Below, piece after piece: positions 1-7,598 of a stretch of 51,414 bases of DNA. Position 1 is the stretch's first letter. Each line of letters begins with the position of its first letter. Made by a program: the position numbers and the translations under genes. This DNA comes from Lachnospiraceae bacterium UBA7196. Lineage in GTDB: Bacteria; Bacillota; Clostridia; Lachnospirales; Lachnospiraceae. Below the pieces are notes generated by a model, which saw nothing but the letters and a program-made list of their open reading frames with translations, did no database searches and was not told the DNA's origin. The stretch covers positions 93,702 to 145,115 of the forward strand of contig DKUU01000036.1 of NCBI GenBank assembly GCA_002490835.1, given 5' to 3'.

Positions 1-350
1 ATTTCCCTACTTTTATTATACGCAACAAATCATGAAAAGTATACCCTGTTTATTAGTAATTTTTATTGCTGGAAACCTCTTTATCACCATATATGAACAC
101 TGTCAACTCATCTATGCCTGGTACACCATTTACTACACCATTTTCCCACAAAATGATGACTTTTGATGAACCATGATAAATATAAAATATGCCGCAAGTC
201 CCGTAAAACAGGCACTTACGGCACACTATGAAACAAGTCGGAACGCACCCTCCACTGTCAAGAGGTGAGTGCTAAAATTGTGTGAAAATTTTATAAACAT
301 TAATAGTGTTCATATGCTTTCCATCTTACTTTAGATAAGCAATCCCAGAC
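1..350. other. AT-rich flank without a recognised gene
   Basis: I see no convincing gene here. The only notable structure is an imperfect inverted repeat: arms TGCCGCAAGT (190-199) and ACTTACGGCA (214-223) pair except for one position. On the minus strand the hairpin is followed by a T-rich stretch, so it could end a minus-strand transcript, but no such gene is visible. A 44-codon plus-strand frame at 32-166 lacks a ribosome binding site and was not called. Confidence 0.4.
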
Positions 351-390
351 ACGTATTGACTTAATACGTATCGTTTGCTATTATAATAAT
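351..390 (+). promoter_or_regulatory. hicAB promoter with HicB-type operator
   Basis: A perfect inverted repeat ACGTATT-N5-AATACGT spans 351-369. A -35 box TTGACT (356-361) lies inside it, and a -10 box TATTAT (379-384) follows after 17 nt; TATAAT at 382-387 is a less well spaced alternative. An operator over the -35 box suits autoregulation by the RHH domain of HicB, as known for type II toxin-antitoxin operons. The assignment to HicB is inference. Confidence 0.65.
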
Positions 391-407
391 ACATGGGGAA
401 AAGTAAA

Positions 408-599
408 ATGCCAATGAAACCGCGAGAAATGGAAAAACTAATTCTTGCAGACGGATGGATCCTTAAGAATCAAGAGGGTTCTCACAAAAATTATGTACAT
501 CCGACAAAGCCTGGGAAAGTCACAATACCCTTTCATCTTCATAAGGACTTAAATAAAAAAACCGAAAATTCTATAAGAAAGCAGGCAGGGATAAAATAG
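408..599 (+). CDS. hicA: HicA-type mRNA interferase toxin
   Basis: Small basic protein of the HicA/YcfA family, 63 aa from this start. HicA toxins cleave mRNA in a ribosome-independent way and are blocked by HicB. The sequence shows the double-stranded-RNA-binding-like fold signature: an N-terminal helix (PREMEKLILADGW), the catalytic-histidine motif GSHKNYVHP, the strand KVTIPFH and the closing IRKQAGIK typical of the family. ATG 393 would add five residues, but the predicted transcript starts near 391 and family members usually begin MPM.P.EM, so ATG 408 behind GGGGAAAAG is preferred. The stop is followed after about 40 nt by hicB. The standard toxin-first order supports the call. Confidence 0.88.
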   Translation: MPMKPREMEKLILADGWILKNQEGSHKNYVHPTKPGKVTIPFHLHKDLNKKTENSIRKQAGIK

Positions 600-639
600 C
601 TCTTTGCCTGATAATCTTTTAATATTTAGGAGGTATAAA

Positions 640-1068
640 ATGTTATCTATGTATCCAGCCTGTTTCTTTCATGAAAATGACGGCTACTCCGTCGTATTTC
701 CAGACCTCAACTGGCTTGCAACGCAAGGCGATTCTTTTGAAGAAGCTATGGAAATGGCTGTCGAATGTTTGGCTGGCTATCTTCACACTTGCCAAATGGA
801 CGGAGATACTATCCCAAAACCTTCCAAACTTTCCGATATCGATCCATATGCCATTGCAAAAGAACTTGACCCTGACGCACCTATGTGCGAATCCTTTGTT
901 AACATGGTTTCTGTTGACGTAGCTTCCTATGCAAAAGAACATTTTGAAAAGTCCGTCAAAAAAACCCTCACTATTCCGGCATGGTTAAATAATGCCGCCT
1001 TGGAAAAGGGCATCAATTTTTCACAGGTTCTGCAAGATGCATTAAAAACAAAATTAAATTTAGGATGA
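640..1068 (+). CDS. hicB: HicB-type antitoxin
   Basis: Antitoxin partner of HicA, 142 aa. The N-terminal half (about residues 1-70) is the degenerate RNase H-like HicB fold, with the family pattern of F.E.DGYSVVFPDL, a TQGDSFEEAMEMA helix and a following small-residue stretch. The C-terminal part (about 108-142, LTIPAWLNNAALEKGINFSQ onward) resembles a ribbon-helix-helix DNA-binding domain. The start is fixed by a strong AGGAGG at 628-633, six bases before ATG 640; an in-frame TTG at 604 lacks a site. It should neutralise HicA and repress the promoter at 351-390. The product faces the 3' end of a minus-strand glycosidase gene with only about 20 nt between them and no obvious terminator. Confidence 0.88.
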   Translation: MLSMYPACFFHENDGYSVVFPDLNWLATQGDSFEEAMEMAVECLAGYLHTCQMDGDTIPKPSKLSDIDPYAIAKELDPDAPMCESFVNMVSVDVASYAKEHFEKSVKKTLTIPAWLNNAALEKGINFSQVLQDALKTKLNLG

Positions 1069-1089
1069 ATTTATGCTTTATTTCTGATT

Positions 1090-2901
1090 TCATAACTTAT
1101 ATAAGAATAAGGGGATCACTTTAACCTCAACCGTCCTAAATTCCTCCGGAATATCTATCTCTTCCACCAAATCCAACATCGGTTCGCCGTCCACATCAAA
1201 GTGTACCCTCCTTGCGCCGGAAGAACGCGGCGCCTCCACGCCGTCTCTCGCATGATAAAAATTCCACAGCAGTCCGTTTTCGTCCAGCAGATAGGAATTA
1301 TGTCCCGGCCCATACTGTCCCTTGGAGGAGCGCGACGACATCAGCGGGTAATTGCTTTTCTGCCAGTTCTTAGGATTCAGAATATCCGTCCCCATAACCG
1401 GCTTTAACAGTCCGACCGTATAAGTGGCATCCACTGCCGCCCCCGAATAAGTGATCATAAGCTGTCCGCCTCGCTCAAGCGCGTATGGTCCTTCCACCAC
1501 AAACGTATGGTTATTTTCCCATCCATATTCCGGCAGGGCAATGCAGACCGGATCGCTTATTAACTTCCACGGCTCCTCCTCGTCAATCTGTGCCAGATAC
1601 AGCCACGCACCCTGATCCACAGGCAGAAACTGTCTTTGCGACCACATGGCGTAAACCTTTCCCATGTAATCAAAGGTGGTCATATCCAGCGAAATGACCT
1701 TCCCGGCTTCACAGAGGGGCGTCCCATCCTTTTTCACCACCAGCTTCGGCGCCGACCAGTCTTCTCTCCGCATCGGGTCTCCGCCATCCTTCAGTTTCAT
1801 GACCCGGGACTCCTCCCGGAAAAATTCTCCCTCTGTCGCCGCATGAAAAATATACAGGTTGCCGCCGATCTCATGAAATTCCGGCGCCCACAAAAGTCCG
1901 CCGATGTCCGGATACGTCTGTGAATCCAGAAGCAGCACCTCCTTTGCCTCTACGATTTTCTCTAACGTCTCCGCACACCTTATATAAAGGGTATGATTGC
2001 CGTCCGCGTCATTGGTTGCAATATAATAATATTTCCCATGCCAGTACATACAGCACGGATCCGCCCTGTTCTCCGCAAAAGGAAAGGGGAAATGCTCCTG
2101 ATGAACCGTGCCTGTCACCTTCCCGTCCGCTTCCTTTCCCTCTGTCCAGTCAATCTTTCTGACGACCGAGGTGCCGTCGCTGTATAATGCCTTTGCCGTT
2201 AGCTTGTGCAAATCCGCCTTTGACACTGTCTCCTTGGCATCTATCCTTTTATCGCCCAGAAATACCTGCATGTCCCGGCACACCGGCGTCATCAGCTTCT
2301 TCAAAAGATACTGGCCGTCTTCCTCCGGGATTTCCAGCACATTTCCCGCACAAACAGTCGTCCATTCCAGTTCGGATACCACAATCTGATCCTGCTTTAT
2401 ATCAATTGTGACACCCGGCTCTTTCAGCCCTTTTCCGGACAATGCGCTGCTATCGCCCTGCCGCCAGCAGTCATTCCCATCTTTCCATAACAGCCTGTAG
2501 CTTTTCTCCTGCTTTTGATAACTGCACCGCACTTCCTTAATCTGTCCGCTCTGCTGCAGCCGAAACAAGCCCTGCTCCTTCCAATGCACCATATCGTTAC
2601 TGGAAAAAAGCAGGATACAGCCCTCCGCTTCTTCATCTGCTTCTCCCTCCGCTTCTGTCCGGACAGCGGCAACTCCATAGCCTCCGTCCGGCTTTGCAAA
2701 CATCCACGGATTTCTCAGACTTTTCGCGATCAGCGTCCCGTCCTCTTTCTGCACAGCTTTCGCGTACAAAATCCCTTCATTATGGTGAAAGGGCACCCAT
2801 TCTCCTGATTCGTCTTTCCATGCCAGATGCATACTGTATGCCAGACGCTTCGCATAGATCATATCTTCCTCCGGTTCTCTGGTATAACATAAAATCTCCA
2901 T
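1090..2901 (-). CDS. GH43-type glycoside hydrolase, intracellular
   Basis: A 603-aa protein without signal peptide or membrane segment, so probably acting on imported oligosaccharides. The C-terminal part (about 270-590) looks like a GH43 five-bladed propeller: NRADPCCMYWHGKYY has the candidate base D281, SLDMTTF the candidate pKa-modulating D406, and VVEGPY the candidate acid E470; WAPEFHE (338-344) is also family-like. Residues 1-180 hold a second propeller-like region (LRNPWMFAKPDGGYG, SSNDMVHW). About 225-268 resembles a Big_4 Ig-like domain (AKALYSDGTSVVRKIDW). GH43 enzymes are mostly arabinofuranosidases or xylosidases; the substrate cannot be read here. No transporter is adjacent, so it stands alone. 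Confidence 0.8.
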   Translation of the reverse strand: MEILCYTREPEEDMIYAKRLAYSMHLAWKDESGEWVPFHHNEGILYAKAVQKEDGTLIAKSLRNPWMFAKPDGGYGVAAVRTEAEGEADEEAEGCILLFSSNDMVHWKEQGLFRLQQSGQIKEVRCSYQKQEKSYRLLWKDGNDCWRQGDSSALSGKGLKEPGVTIDIKQDQIVVSELEWTTVCAGNVLEIPEEDGQYLLKKLMTPVCRDMQVFLGDKRIDAKETVSKADLHKLTAKALYSDGTSVVRKIDWTEGKEADGKVTGTVHQEHFPFPFAENRADPCCMYWHGKYYYIATNDADGNHTLYIRCAETLEKIVEAKEVLLLDSQTYPDIGGLLWAPEFHEIGGNLYIFHAATEGEFFREESRVMKLKDGGDPMRREDWSAPKLVVKKDGTPLCEAGKVISLDMTTFDYMGKVYAMWSQRQFLPVDQGAWLYLAQIDEEEPWKLISDPVCIALPEYGWENNHTFVVEGPYALERGGQLMITYSGAAVDATYTVGLLKPVMGTDILNPKNWQKSNYPLMSSRSSKGQYGPGHNSYLLDENGLLWNFYHARDGVEAPRSSGARRVHFDVDGEPMLDLVEEIDIPEEFRTVEVKVIPLFLYKL

Positions 2902-2930
2902 ACGTCACCATTTCCTTTCTTTCCAACCGT

Positions 2931-2949
2931 CCGGAAGGCGGTCTTCCGG
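2931..2949 (-). other. Hairpin in the leader of the GH43 gene
   Basis: Perfect 7-bp stem CCGGAAG/CTTCCGG with a 5-nt loop, between the predicted start of transcription and the GH43 start codon. It could affect translation or mRNA stability; no function is shown. Confidence 0.4.
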
Positions 2950-2986
2950 CTCCTCTATGATGGCATCCGCCATCTCTACATGTTCC

Positions 2987-3015
2987 ATGATATCCTATCG
3001 TACCGGGACTTACAA
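2987..3015 (-). promoter_or_regulatory. Candidate sigma-A promoter for the GH43 gene
   Basis: On the minus strand, TTGTAA (3010-3015) and TATCAT (2987-2992) are separated by 17 nt. It is divergent from and close to the mscL promoter. Confidence 0.45.
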
Positions 3016-3037
3016 TCTGTTTTTTCAAAAGCATAAA

Positions 3038-3066
3038 TTGAATCCGTCCAAAATCTATGCTATCAT
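3038..3066 (+). promoter_or_regulatory. Candidate sigma-A promoter for mscL
   Basis: TTGAAT (3038-3043) and TATCAT (3061-3066) with a 17-nt spacer, about 45 nt upstream of the mscL start codon. Confidence 0.55.
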
Positions 3067-3113
3067 TTTAGCATCAGCTAAACACATCATATAAAGACGA
3101 AAGGAAAACCAAG

Positions 3114-3539
3114 ATGAAAAAATTTCTGGGAGAATTTAAGACATTTGCACTAAAAGGAAATATGATCGACTTAGCGGTCGGCATGATCATCGGCAGCGCC
3201 TTCACCGGGATCGTCGGCTCTCTGGTCGATGACATTTTTATGCCGCTGCTCAGCATTTTCACCGGCAGGATCGATTTTAATAATCTGGTCATCGTCCTCG
3301 GCAGCGGGGAGAACGCTGCTACGATCAATTACGGCACGTTTTTGACCCAAGTGGTCAACTTTCTGGCAGTCAGCTTCGTGATTTTCCTGCTGATCCGTCA
3401 GATCAACAAGCTTCAGAAGATGCACACGAAAGAGGAAGTGAAAGAAGAGACGGAAAAAGAATGTCCTTTCTGTAAGACGCAGATTTCCATTCACGCCACC
3501 CGCTGTCCTCACTGTACGTCCATGCTGGAAGAGGTCTGA
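3114..3539 (+). CDS. mscL: Large-conductance mechanosensitive channel with zinc-ribbon tail
   Basis: MscL forms a pentameric pore that opens under membrane tension and releases solutes during hypo-osmotic shock. The 141-aa protein starts with the conserved amphipathic helix (MKKFLGEFKTFALKGN), then TM1 with VGMIIGSAFTGIVGSLVDD (about 22-42), a short loop (about 43-75) and TM2 (about 77-98). The usual cytoplasmic bundle is followed by CPFC and CPHC pairs (about 121-138), a four-cysteine zinc-ribbon-like tail. ATG 3114 follows AAAGG. The gene converges on the ATPase gene and their coding ends overlap by 31 nt, so the tail is antisense to the end of the ATPase coding sequence. Confidence 0.95.
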   Translation: MKKFLGEFKTFALKGNMIDLAVGMIIGSAFTGIVGSLVDDIFMPLLSIFTGRIDFNNLVIVLGSGENAATINYGTFLTQVVNFLAVSFVIFLLIRQINKLQKMHTKEEVKEETEKECPFCKTQISIHATRCPHCTSMLEEV

Positions 3540-4912
3540 TACATGTCCTCCAAAGAGATCAGGATCAAGTTCTCATCCGGCGCAGCCGCAAAGCCCGATC
3601 TGCTCATAAAACCGTATTTGTAACACGAAAATCCCGTTTCCTGCACCTGCGCGATCTCGGTGCGGATCATTTCTTCCGAAACGGGCTCTTTGCGGAACTT
3701 TGCCTCATAGAAGATATAACCTTTGGCATCTTTCGTCACGATGTCAAATTCGCCGTTCTTCTTATGCGCCGGATCGTCATAATAGTACCTGCCGATCTTC
3801 CCGAAAGGTTCCGCCAGCAGGCCCTGACGATTCAGCCGGATCAAGTACTGCTTACAGATCGTCTCAAACGCATGCGGCACGTATGCGCTTTCAAAATCCT
3901 CTTTGATGTAGCGCTCATAAAACTGATTCGGCTCCATCACATTCATCTGAGACGAATAGCGAAATACATAGCGATAATAAAACAAGGATAAGTTATCAAT
4001 AATACGATAGCTTATCTTTTTGCGGTTCTTTTCGTCATTGATCGGCGCCTGCTTCTCCACCATCTCCATGCGGATCAGTTTATCCAGCACATCCACCATC
4101 GCCGGGCCGCTCGACACATGGGACTGGGAAAGGATATCGCTGTACTTGCAAAAGCCGCGCGAAAGCGCGTCAAACACCTCGTTGGCGTTAATGATCTTCG
4201 ATATCTCCGATTTCAGGTACATAGAAACTTCATTTTCCAGCCGCGCTCCCGGAGAAGCGATCAGTTCCGTAATATTCTCCCTGACCGTAAGCGCCGGATC
4301 GATCAGTCTGTTGAAATAAGGGATACCACCGAACACACTGTACAATCTCACTTTATCCTCATCCGAAAAATCAGGATAAAACAGGGCTGACTCCAGATAA
4401 TCCATCGGTTTCAGATCGATCGTCAGATCGACGCGGCCGTAGAGCGGATTTTCATTAAAAACAAGGGACTTCATCACATCCACGAAAGAGCCGCACAATA
4501 TCAGCTTCAGCCCACCGTTATCATGATACCTGTCAATCAAAGACTGAAGGATACTGTCCAGCCCAACCACGCACTCCCGGAGATAGGAGTATTCATCCAA
4601 AACAAAAACCAGCTTTTCCTGACAGGATCTCTGAAACAGGAAGTCCAAAACTTCCTCCATGCTGCCAAAAGCCGGTTTCGGCAGGCCGAATGTTCCCGCA
4701 ATCAATACGGCCAGACTCTCTACATTATTCAGTTCCGTTGTCTGCTTACACTCATAATAGATACTGAGGACATTCGACTCCCTGAGCGACTGTTTGATCA
4801 ATTCGCTCTTGCCGACACGCCTGCGCCCGTAAATCAGGGTCACTGCCTGACCCTCTTTTTCCAACATCCGACGCAGCTTTTTCCTTTCCTCTGTCCTACC
4901 CAGAAATCCCAT
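3509..4912 (-). CDS. DUF234-type AAA ATPase
   Basis: A 467-aa ATPase of the archaeal-type/DUF234 group. The N-terminal half is an AAA domain with P-loop GRRRVGKSEL (about 29-38) and Walker B LVFVLDEYSYL (about 97-107). The middle (about 230-330) looks like a winged-helix region. The C-terminal domain has a PD-(D/E)XK-like core: EFDIVTKDAKGYIFYEAKF, with D and E-x-K in nuclease-like positions. The cellular role of the family is poorly known, so no pathway is assigned. The start follows AGGAAGGAG. It has its own promoter (5001-5029) with an unusual 15-nt repeat array just upstream. Its last 31 nt overlap the end of mscL on the other strand. Confidence 0.8.
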   Translation of the reverse strand: MGFLGRTEERKKLRRMLEKEGQAVTLIYGRRRVGKSELIKQSLRESNVLSIYYECKQTTELNNVESLAVLIAGTFGLPKPAFGSMEEVLDFLFQRSCQEKLVFVLDEYSYLRECVVGLDSILQSLIDRYHDNGGLKLILCGSFVDVMKSLVFNENPLYGRVDLTIDLKPMDYLESALFYPDFSDEDKVRLYSVFGGIPYFNRLIDPALTVRENITELIASPGARLENEVSMYLKSEISKIINANEVFDALSRGFCKYSDILSQSHVSSGPAMVDVLDKLIRMEMVEKQAPINDEKNRKKISYRIIDNLSLFYYRYVFRYSSQMNVMEPNQFYERYIKEDFESAYVPHAFETICKQYLIRLNRQGLLAEPFGKIGRYYYDDPAHKKNGEFDIVTKDAKGYIFYEAKFRKEPVSEEMIRTEIAQVQETGFSCYKYGFMSRSGFAAAPDENLILISLEDMYQTSSSMDVQ

Positions 4913-5000
4913 GGAATCTCCTTCCTCTCATCCATTTCACTTCGCGTTATGGTATCGTTTCGCAGGTATAATCAAATACCCTACGACTGCCATCGTGTAC

Positions 5001-5029
5001 ATTCTAGCACAGAAAAAAAGAAATGTCAA
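5001..5029 (-). promoter_or_regulatory. Strong sigma-A promoter for the DUF234 ATPase
   Basis: Minus-strand TTGACA (5024-5029) and TAGAAT (5001-5006) with a 17-nt spacer. The -35 box directly abuts the CCGAGT repeat array. Confidence 0.75.
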
Positions 5030-5034
5030 TTTTT

Positions 5035-5112
5035 ACTCGGTTGCGTCCGAGTCGGTTTAAGCCGAGTAAAACGAATCCGAGTAAACTTCATCCGAACAAA
5101 AACTAATCCGTC
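5035..5112. repeat. Array of CCGAGT repeats, 15-nt period
   Basis: CCGAGT or CCGAAC occurs at 5047, 5062, 5077 and 5092, exactly 15 nt apart, with a weaker CCGTC at 5108. The first copy also forms an inverted repeat ACTCGG-N6-CCGAGT (5035-5052). The array lies between the end of the NhaC-like gene and the -35 box of the ATPase promoter, and its last copy enters the NhaC-like coding end. It could be a multi-site operator or short tandem duplication debris. Confidence 0.65.
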
Positions 5113-6314
5113 TCCCCCTTCGGCCCTTTCCGCCCATATCCGGCAATCACGGCCACCGCCAAGATCACCAGCATACAGAGAGAATAATAATTTACAAACG
5201 GCACCGATCCGGGCGCGACCGCCATCCCCTCAAACTGTGCGGATAGCTGTGCAGGGATCACGCAATGCACCGTCCACGGCGCCAAAAAGCAGAATACGCA
5301 GCCTGTGCAGTCCATCAGGTTCGCCCGCCGGTAGCGGTTCACGCCCGCCTTCTCCCCGATCTCACAGATCAGATCGCCGAGCGCCACGATCGCTACGGAG
5401 ATAACACCCGTTACCATACTTAGAATCCCCACAGACAACACTATGGTGGCTTCCGTGCTACGCTCCGTTTTGGCAAGTCTTGAAAGCAGCGCGCCCACAT
5501 CCTCAAAGAATCCGCCGCATTCCAGTACGCCCAAAAGAGCAAACACGCCGATGAGCATCGCCATGGTTCCCGCCGTTCCCGTGATTGCTTCTATGATTAC
5601 ACCCGTTACGGAAAAGCCGCCGGGAAAGGCCACGAGGTCCCCCACCTTATAAATGCCGGTGACAAGTCCTGCCGCAATCCCCGCAAGGATTCCCCATGAC
5701 AGAGCAGTGATCAGATGCTTCCGCATCATGCACAACACGATGATCACCACCGGTACCACCAGCATGATAAGGCTCAGCGGCTTTGCGGTAACATCTGTTA
5801 TTTCGTTCCCCGAACCTCCCGCCGTCGTCTTTGCAAACAGCAAAAATAGGAGCAATGCTCCCGCCAGCACGCCCACCGGAAAGAGAATCGGGATCACCAC
5901 AAAATAAGTACCCACCGAAGTTCCCGTAGCAAAGGCCAGCAGACAGGTGATGAGAAAGCTGGCCGCCACAAAGAGTTTCCCCGTAAAGCCCGCCTCCACC
6001 ACATAAAAGGCTATCGTCTGCACCGCGCCGCTGGCGGAGATCAGCTTACCGGAAACCGCCGCTAAGATCACCGCCAGCACGATCACGCCAAACATCGGCT
6101 TACTCAGACCGTAGACCATCGCTTCGCCGTAAGCTTTTTCATCCTTTGCAAAGATAACGCCCGTTACCAGTGCAGTAAAAAACGCCAGCACATACCCGTT
6201 TACGTTGGACTGGCTAAGCGCCGCCCACAGGATCATTGCCGCCGCCGCAATCAGCGGGACGAAGCCGCCTGCCCTGCCAAAGCGGTATTCGATTCGCTTT
6301 CTGTTTTTGCCCAT
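5103..6314 (-). CDS. NhaC-like Na+/H+ antiporter, possibly shortened
   Basis: Polytopic membrane protein of 403 aa from the ATG behind GGAGG (M5 of the longest frame at 6326). Hydrophobic segments alternate with short loops over the whole length. Family-like motifs include FATGTSVGTYFVVIPILFP, FPGGFSVTGV, ALGDLICEIGEKAGVNRYRRAN and FLAPWTVHCVIPAQ. After FPVGVLAG the protein passes straight into LLFLLFAKTTAGGSGNE; from memory, relatives carry a longer segment here containing a G-D-N/H...S-D-T-T motif important for transport. If correct, 50-60 residues are missing in frame and activity is doubtful. Ion specificity cannot be read from the sequence. Confidence 0.7.
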   Translation of the reverse strand: MGKNRKRIEYRFGRAGGFVPLIAAAAMILWAALSQSNVNGYVLAFFTALVTGVIFAKDEKAYGEAMVYGLSKPMFGVIVLAVILAAVSGKLISASGAVQTIAFYVVEAGFTGKLFVAASFLITCLLAFATGTSVGTYFVVIPILFPVGVLAGALLLFLLFAKTTAGGSGNEITDVTAKPLSLIMLVVPVVIIVLCMMRKHLITALSWGILAGIAAGLVTGIYKVGDLVAFPGGFSVTGVIIEAITGTAGTMAMLIGVFALLGVLECGGFFEDVGALLSRLAKTERSTEATIVLSVGILSMVTGVISVAIVALGDLICEIGEKAGVNRYRRANLMDCTGCVFCFLAPWTVHCVIPAQLSAQFEGMAVAPGSVPFVNYYSLCMLVILAVAVIAGYGRKGPKGETD

Positions 6315-6364
6315 CTTTTCCTCCATGCCGGAGCTCTTTTTGCGAAGGCACGCGCTGAGAATTT

Positions 6365-6468
6365 AAAGTTTTCCGAAGGAATACTTTATCAGCATGCGAT
6401 TCCGAGTTTGTGGCTCCGGCACAAACTCGCGGTTGAATAAATTGCTCTTTCAGAGAATTTATTCAACC
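6365..6468. repeat. Three consecutive strong hairpins
   Basis: The gap between the IMPase-family and NhaC-like genes is filled with inverted repeats: 6365-6374/6378-6387 (10 bp, one mismatch, GAA loop), 6403-6412/6420-6429 (10 bp perfect) and 6431-6443/6456-6468 (13 bp perfect, with a further 4-bp stem inside its loop). On the minus strand they could terminate or stabilise the IMPase transcript, but no clear T-run follows. The density of perfect stems looks like a palindromic intergenic repeat. Confidence 0.65.
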
Positions 6469-6476
6469 TTCCTCCT

Positions 6477-7235
6477 CTACAGCAGCGCCCGCAGCTCCTC
6501 ATGAATCTTTCCATTAGAAGCCACAACGCTGCCCCTCTTCAAAAATCCCAGCGCTTCTCCCGCAAAATCCGTGACCTGCCCGCCGGCCTCCCTGACCAAA
6601 AGCTGTCCCGCCGCAAAATCCCACGGGCTTAAGCACGGTTCAAAGAACCCTCCGGTGCGCCCGCAGGCCACGTAGGCCAGATCCATAGCCGCCGAGCCTG
6701 TCCTGCGGATATCCTGCGCTTTGTCGAAGACGCGCCTGACCCGCGCAAAGTTATTGTCCGCCAATTCCCTGTCATAGGGCGAAGTACCCACGGCAACGAT
6801 CGTCTCGCACAACGCGTCTGTTTCCGAGACATGGATCGGGCTGCCGTTCAAAAAACTGCCTTTCCCTCTCTGCGCATAAAAAACGTCTTCCCGAAACGGG
6901 TCATAGACGACTCCCAGCGTGATCTCCCCCTTTTCGTACAAGGCTAACGACACCACACTGTGCTGATAGTCATGGATCAGATTGGTGGTGCCGTCTATGG
7001 GATCGAGGATCCAGTAGGTATCTGCGGACATCTCGTGCAACCCCTCTTCCTCCCCCAGAAACTGAATGCCGGGAAAACGGCTTCCCAATTCACGGGCCAG
7101 AAAGCTCTGGATATCGGTATCCACCTGCGTCACATAGTCCGCCCGCCCCTTGGTCTTGATATGCCCGGCCCTCTCTCTGTTTCCCACAAAGGCTTTCGTT
7201 TCCTTCACCAATGCAATGATTTCCTGTTTTTCCAT
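6477..7235 (-). CDS. Inositol monophosphatase-family phosphatase
   Basis: A 252-aa Mg2+-dependent sugar-phosphatase-fold enzyme (SuhB/IMPase family). The metal-binding motifs are present: GEEEG (61-65), DPIDGTTN (78-85) and SPWDFAAG near residue 205, the last followed by a G-G-x-V-T-D-F stretch. Members hydrolyse myo-inositol-1-phosphate, fructose-1,6-bisphosphate, PAP or related esters; the substrate is not resolved. The start follows GTGAGGG. Upstream lies a leader of about 260 nt starting at a strong promoter (7501-7529) with a BlaI-type operator candidate and containing a structured repeat element, so its expression may be regulated together with the blaI-like gene. Confidence 0.88.
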   Translation of the reverse strand: MEKQEIIALVKETKAFVGNRERAGHIKTKGRADYVTQVDTDIQSFLARELGSRFPGIQFLGEEEGLHEMSADTYWILDPIDGTTNLIHDYQHSVVSLALYEKGEITLGVVYDPFREDVFYAQRGKGSFLNGSPIHVSETDALCETIVAVGTSPYDRELADNNFARVRRVFDKAQDIRRTGSAAMDLAYVACGRTGGFFEPCLSPWDFAAGQLLVREAGGQVTDFAGEALGFLKRGSVVASNGKIHEELRALL

Positions 7236-7272
7236 CTGCGTCGGCCCTCACATTTTTATTTGTATCAATCTT

Positions 7273-7442
7273 ATAACAGGCCTGCCAAAACTGCAAGCCT
7301 GTTTCTTTTCGCTCTGCTTCCGTGATCCCATCTCGCCAAACGCCGCACTGACAAAATATCTGATAAAACCAGCAGTGCGGACAATCACACAAAGCAATCG
7401 TCCGCACCGCAACCCCTTTTACACTGCCTGTCAAACATTTAC
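7273..7442 (-). repeat. Structured intergenic element, copy A
   Basis: This 170-bp element shares conserved ends with copy B at 10861-10998. One end (ATAACAGGCCTGC, then AACTGCAAGCC) and the other (CAACCCCTTTTACACTGCCTGTCA, then ATTTAC) match, while the middle differs. The centre forms an 11-bp stem (7375-7385 with 7397-7407). A second inverted repeat (CCGCACTG 7343-7350, CAGTGCGG 7373-7380) shares bases with that stem, so two mutually exclusive folds exist. On the minus strand the distal end reads TTGCAG-N15-TATAAG, a weak promoter-like pattern pointing at the IMPase gene. Family unknown; may be a regulatory RNA, a mobile promoter or a MITE-like repeat. Confidence 0.6.
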
Positions 7443-7476
7443 TCTATGATAAAGTAATGCTTTCAGGTCGAAATAG

Positions 7477-7529
7477 TGACTATATTCCGTAGTCAATATT
7501 ATTATAAAAGTTCCGCAGCAAAATGTCAA
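7477..7529 (-). promoter_or_regulatory. Promoter with BlaI-type operator candidate
   Basis: Minus-strand TTGACA (7524-7529) and TATAAT (7501-7506) with a 17-nt spacer are consensus. Just downstream at the expected start site is TGACTA-N7-TAGTCA (7477-7495). The same dyad lies in the same position at the blaI-like promoter (12783-12801), including CCG before the right half. It reads toward element A and the IMPase gene. Control by the BlaI-like repressor is inference. Confidence 0.7.
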
Positions 7530-7598
7530 GCAAACTTTTTGAATCGTAAAATTTTTGTCATTAAAAGTACGAATTTTGCTACGGATTTATAAATTCTA

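Noticed and set aside
32..166. 44-codon hydrophobic plus-strand frame
   Set aside because: No ribosome binding site or recognisable family, and AT-rich sequence makes such frames common.
4523..5404. 293-aa plus-strand frame across the ATPase and NhaC-like genes
   Set aside because: It runs antisense through two well-supported genes and an intergenic promoter, with no family resemblance.
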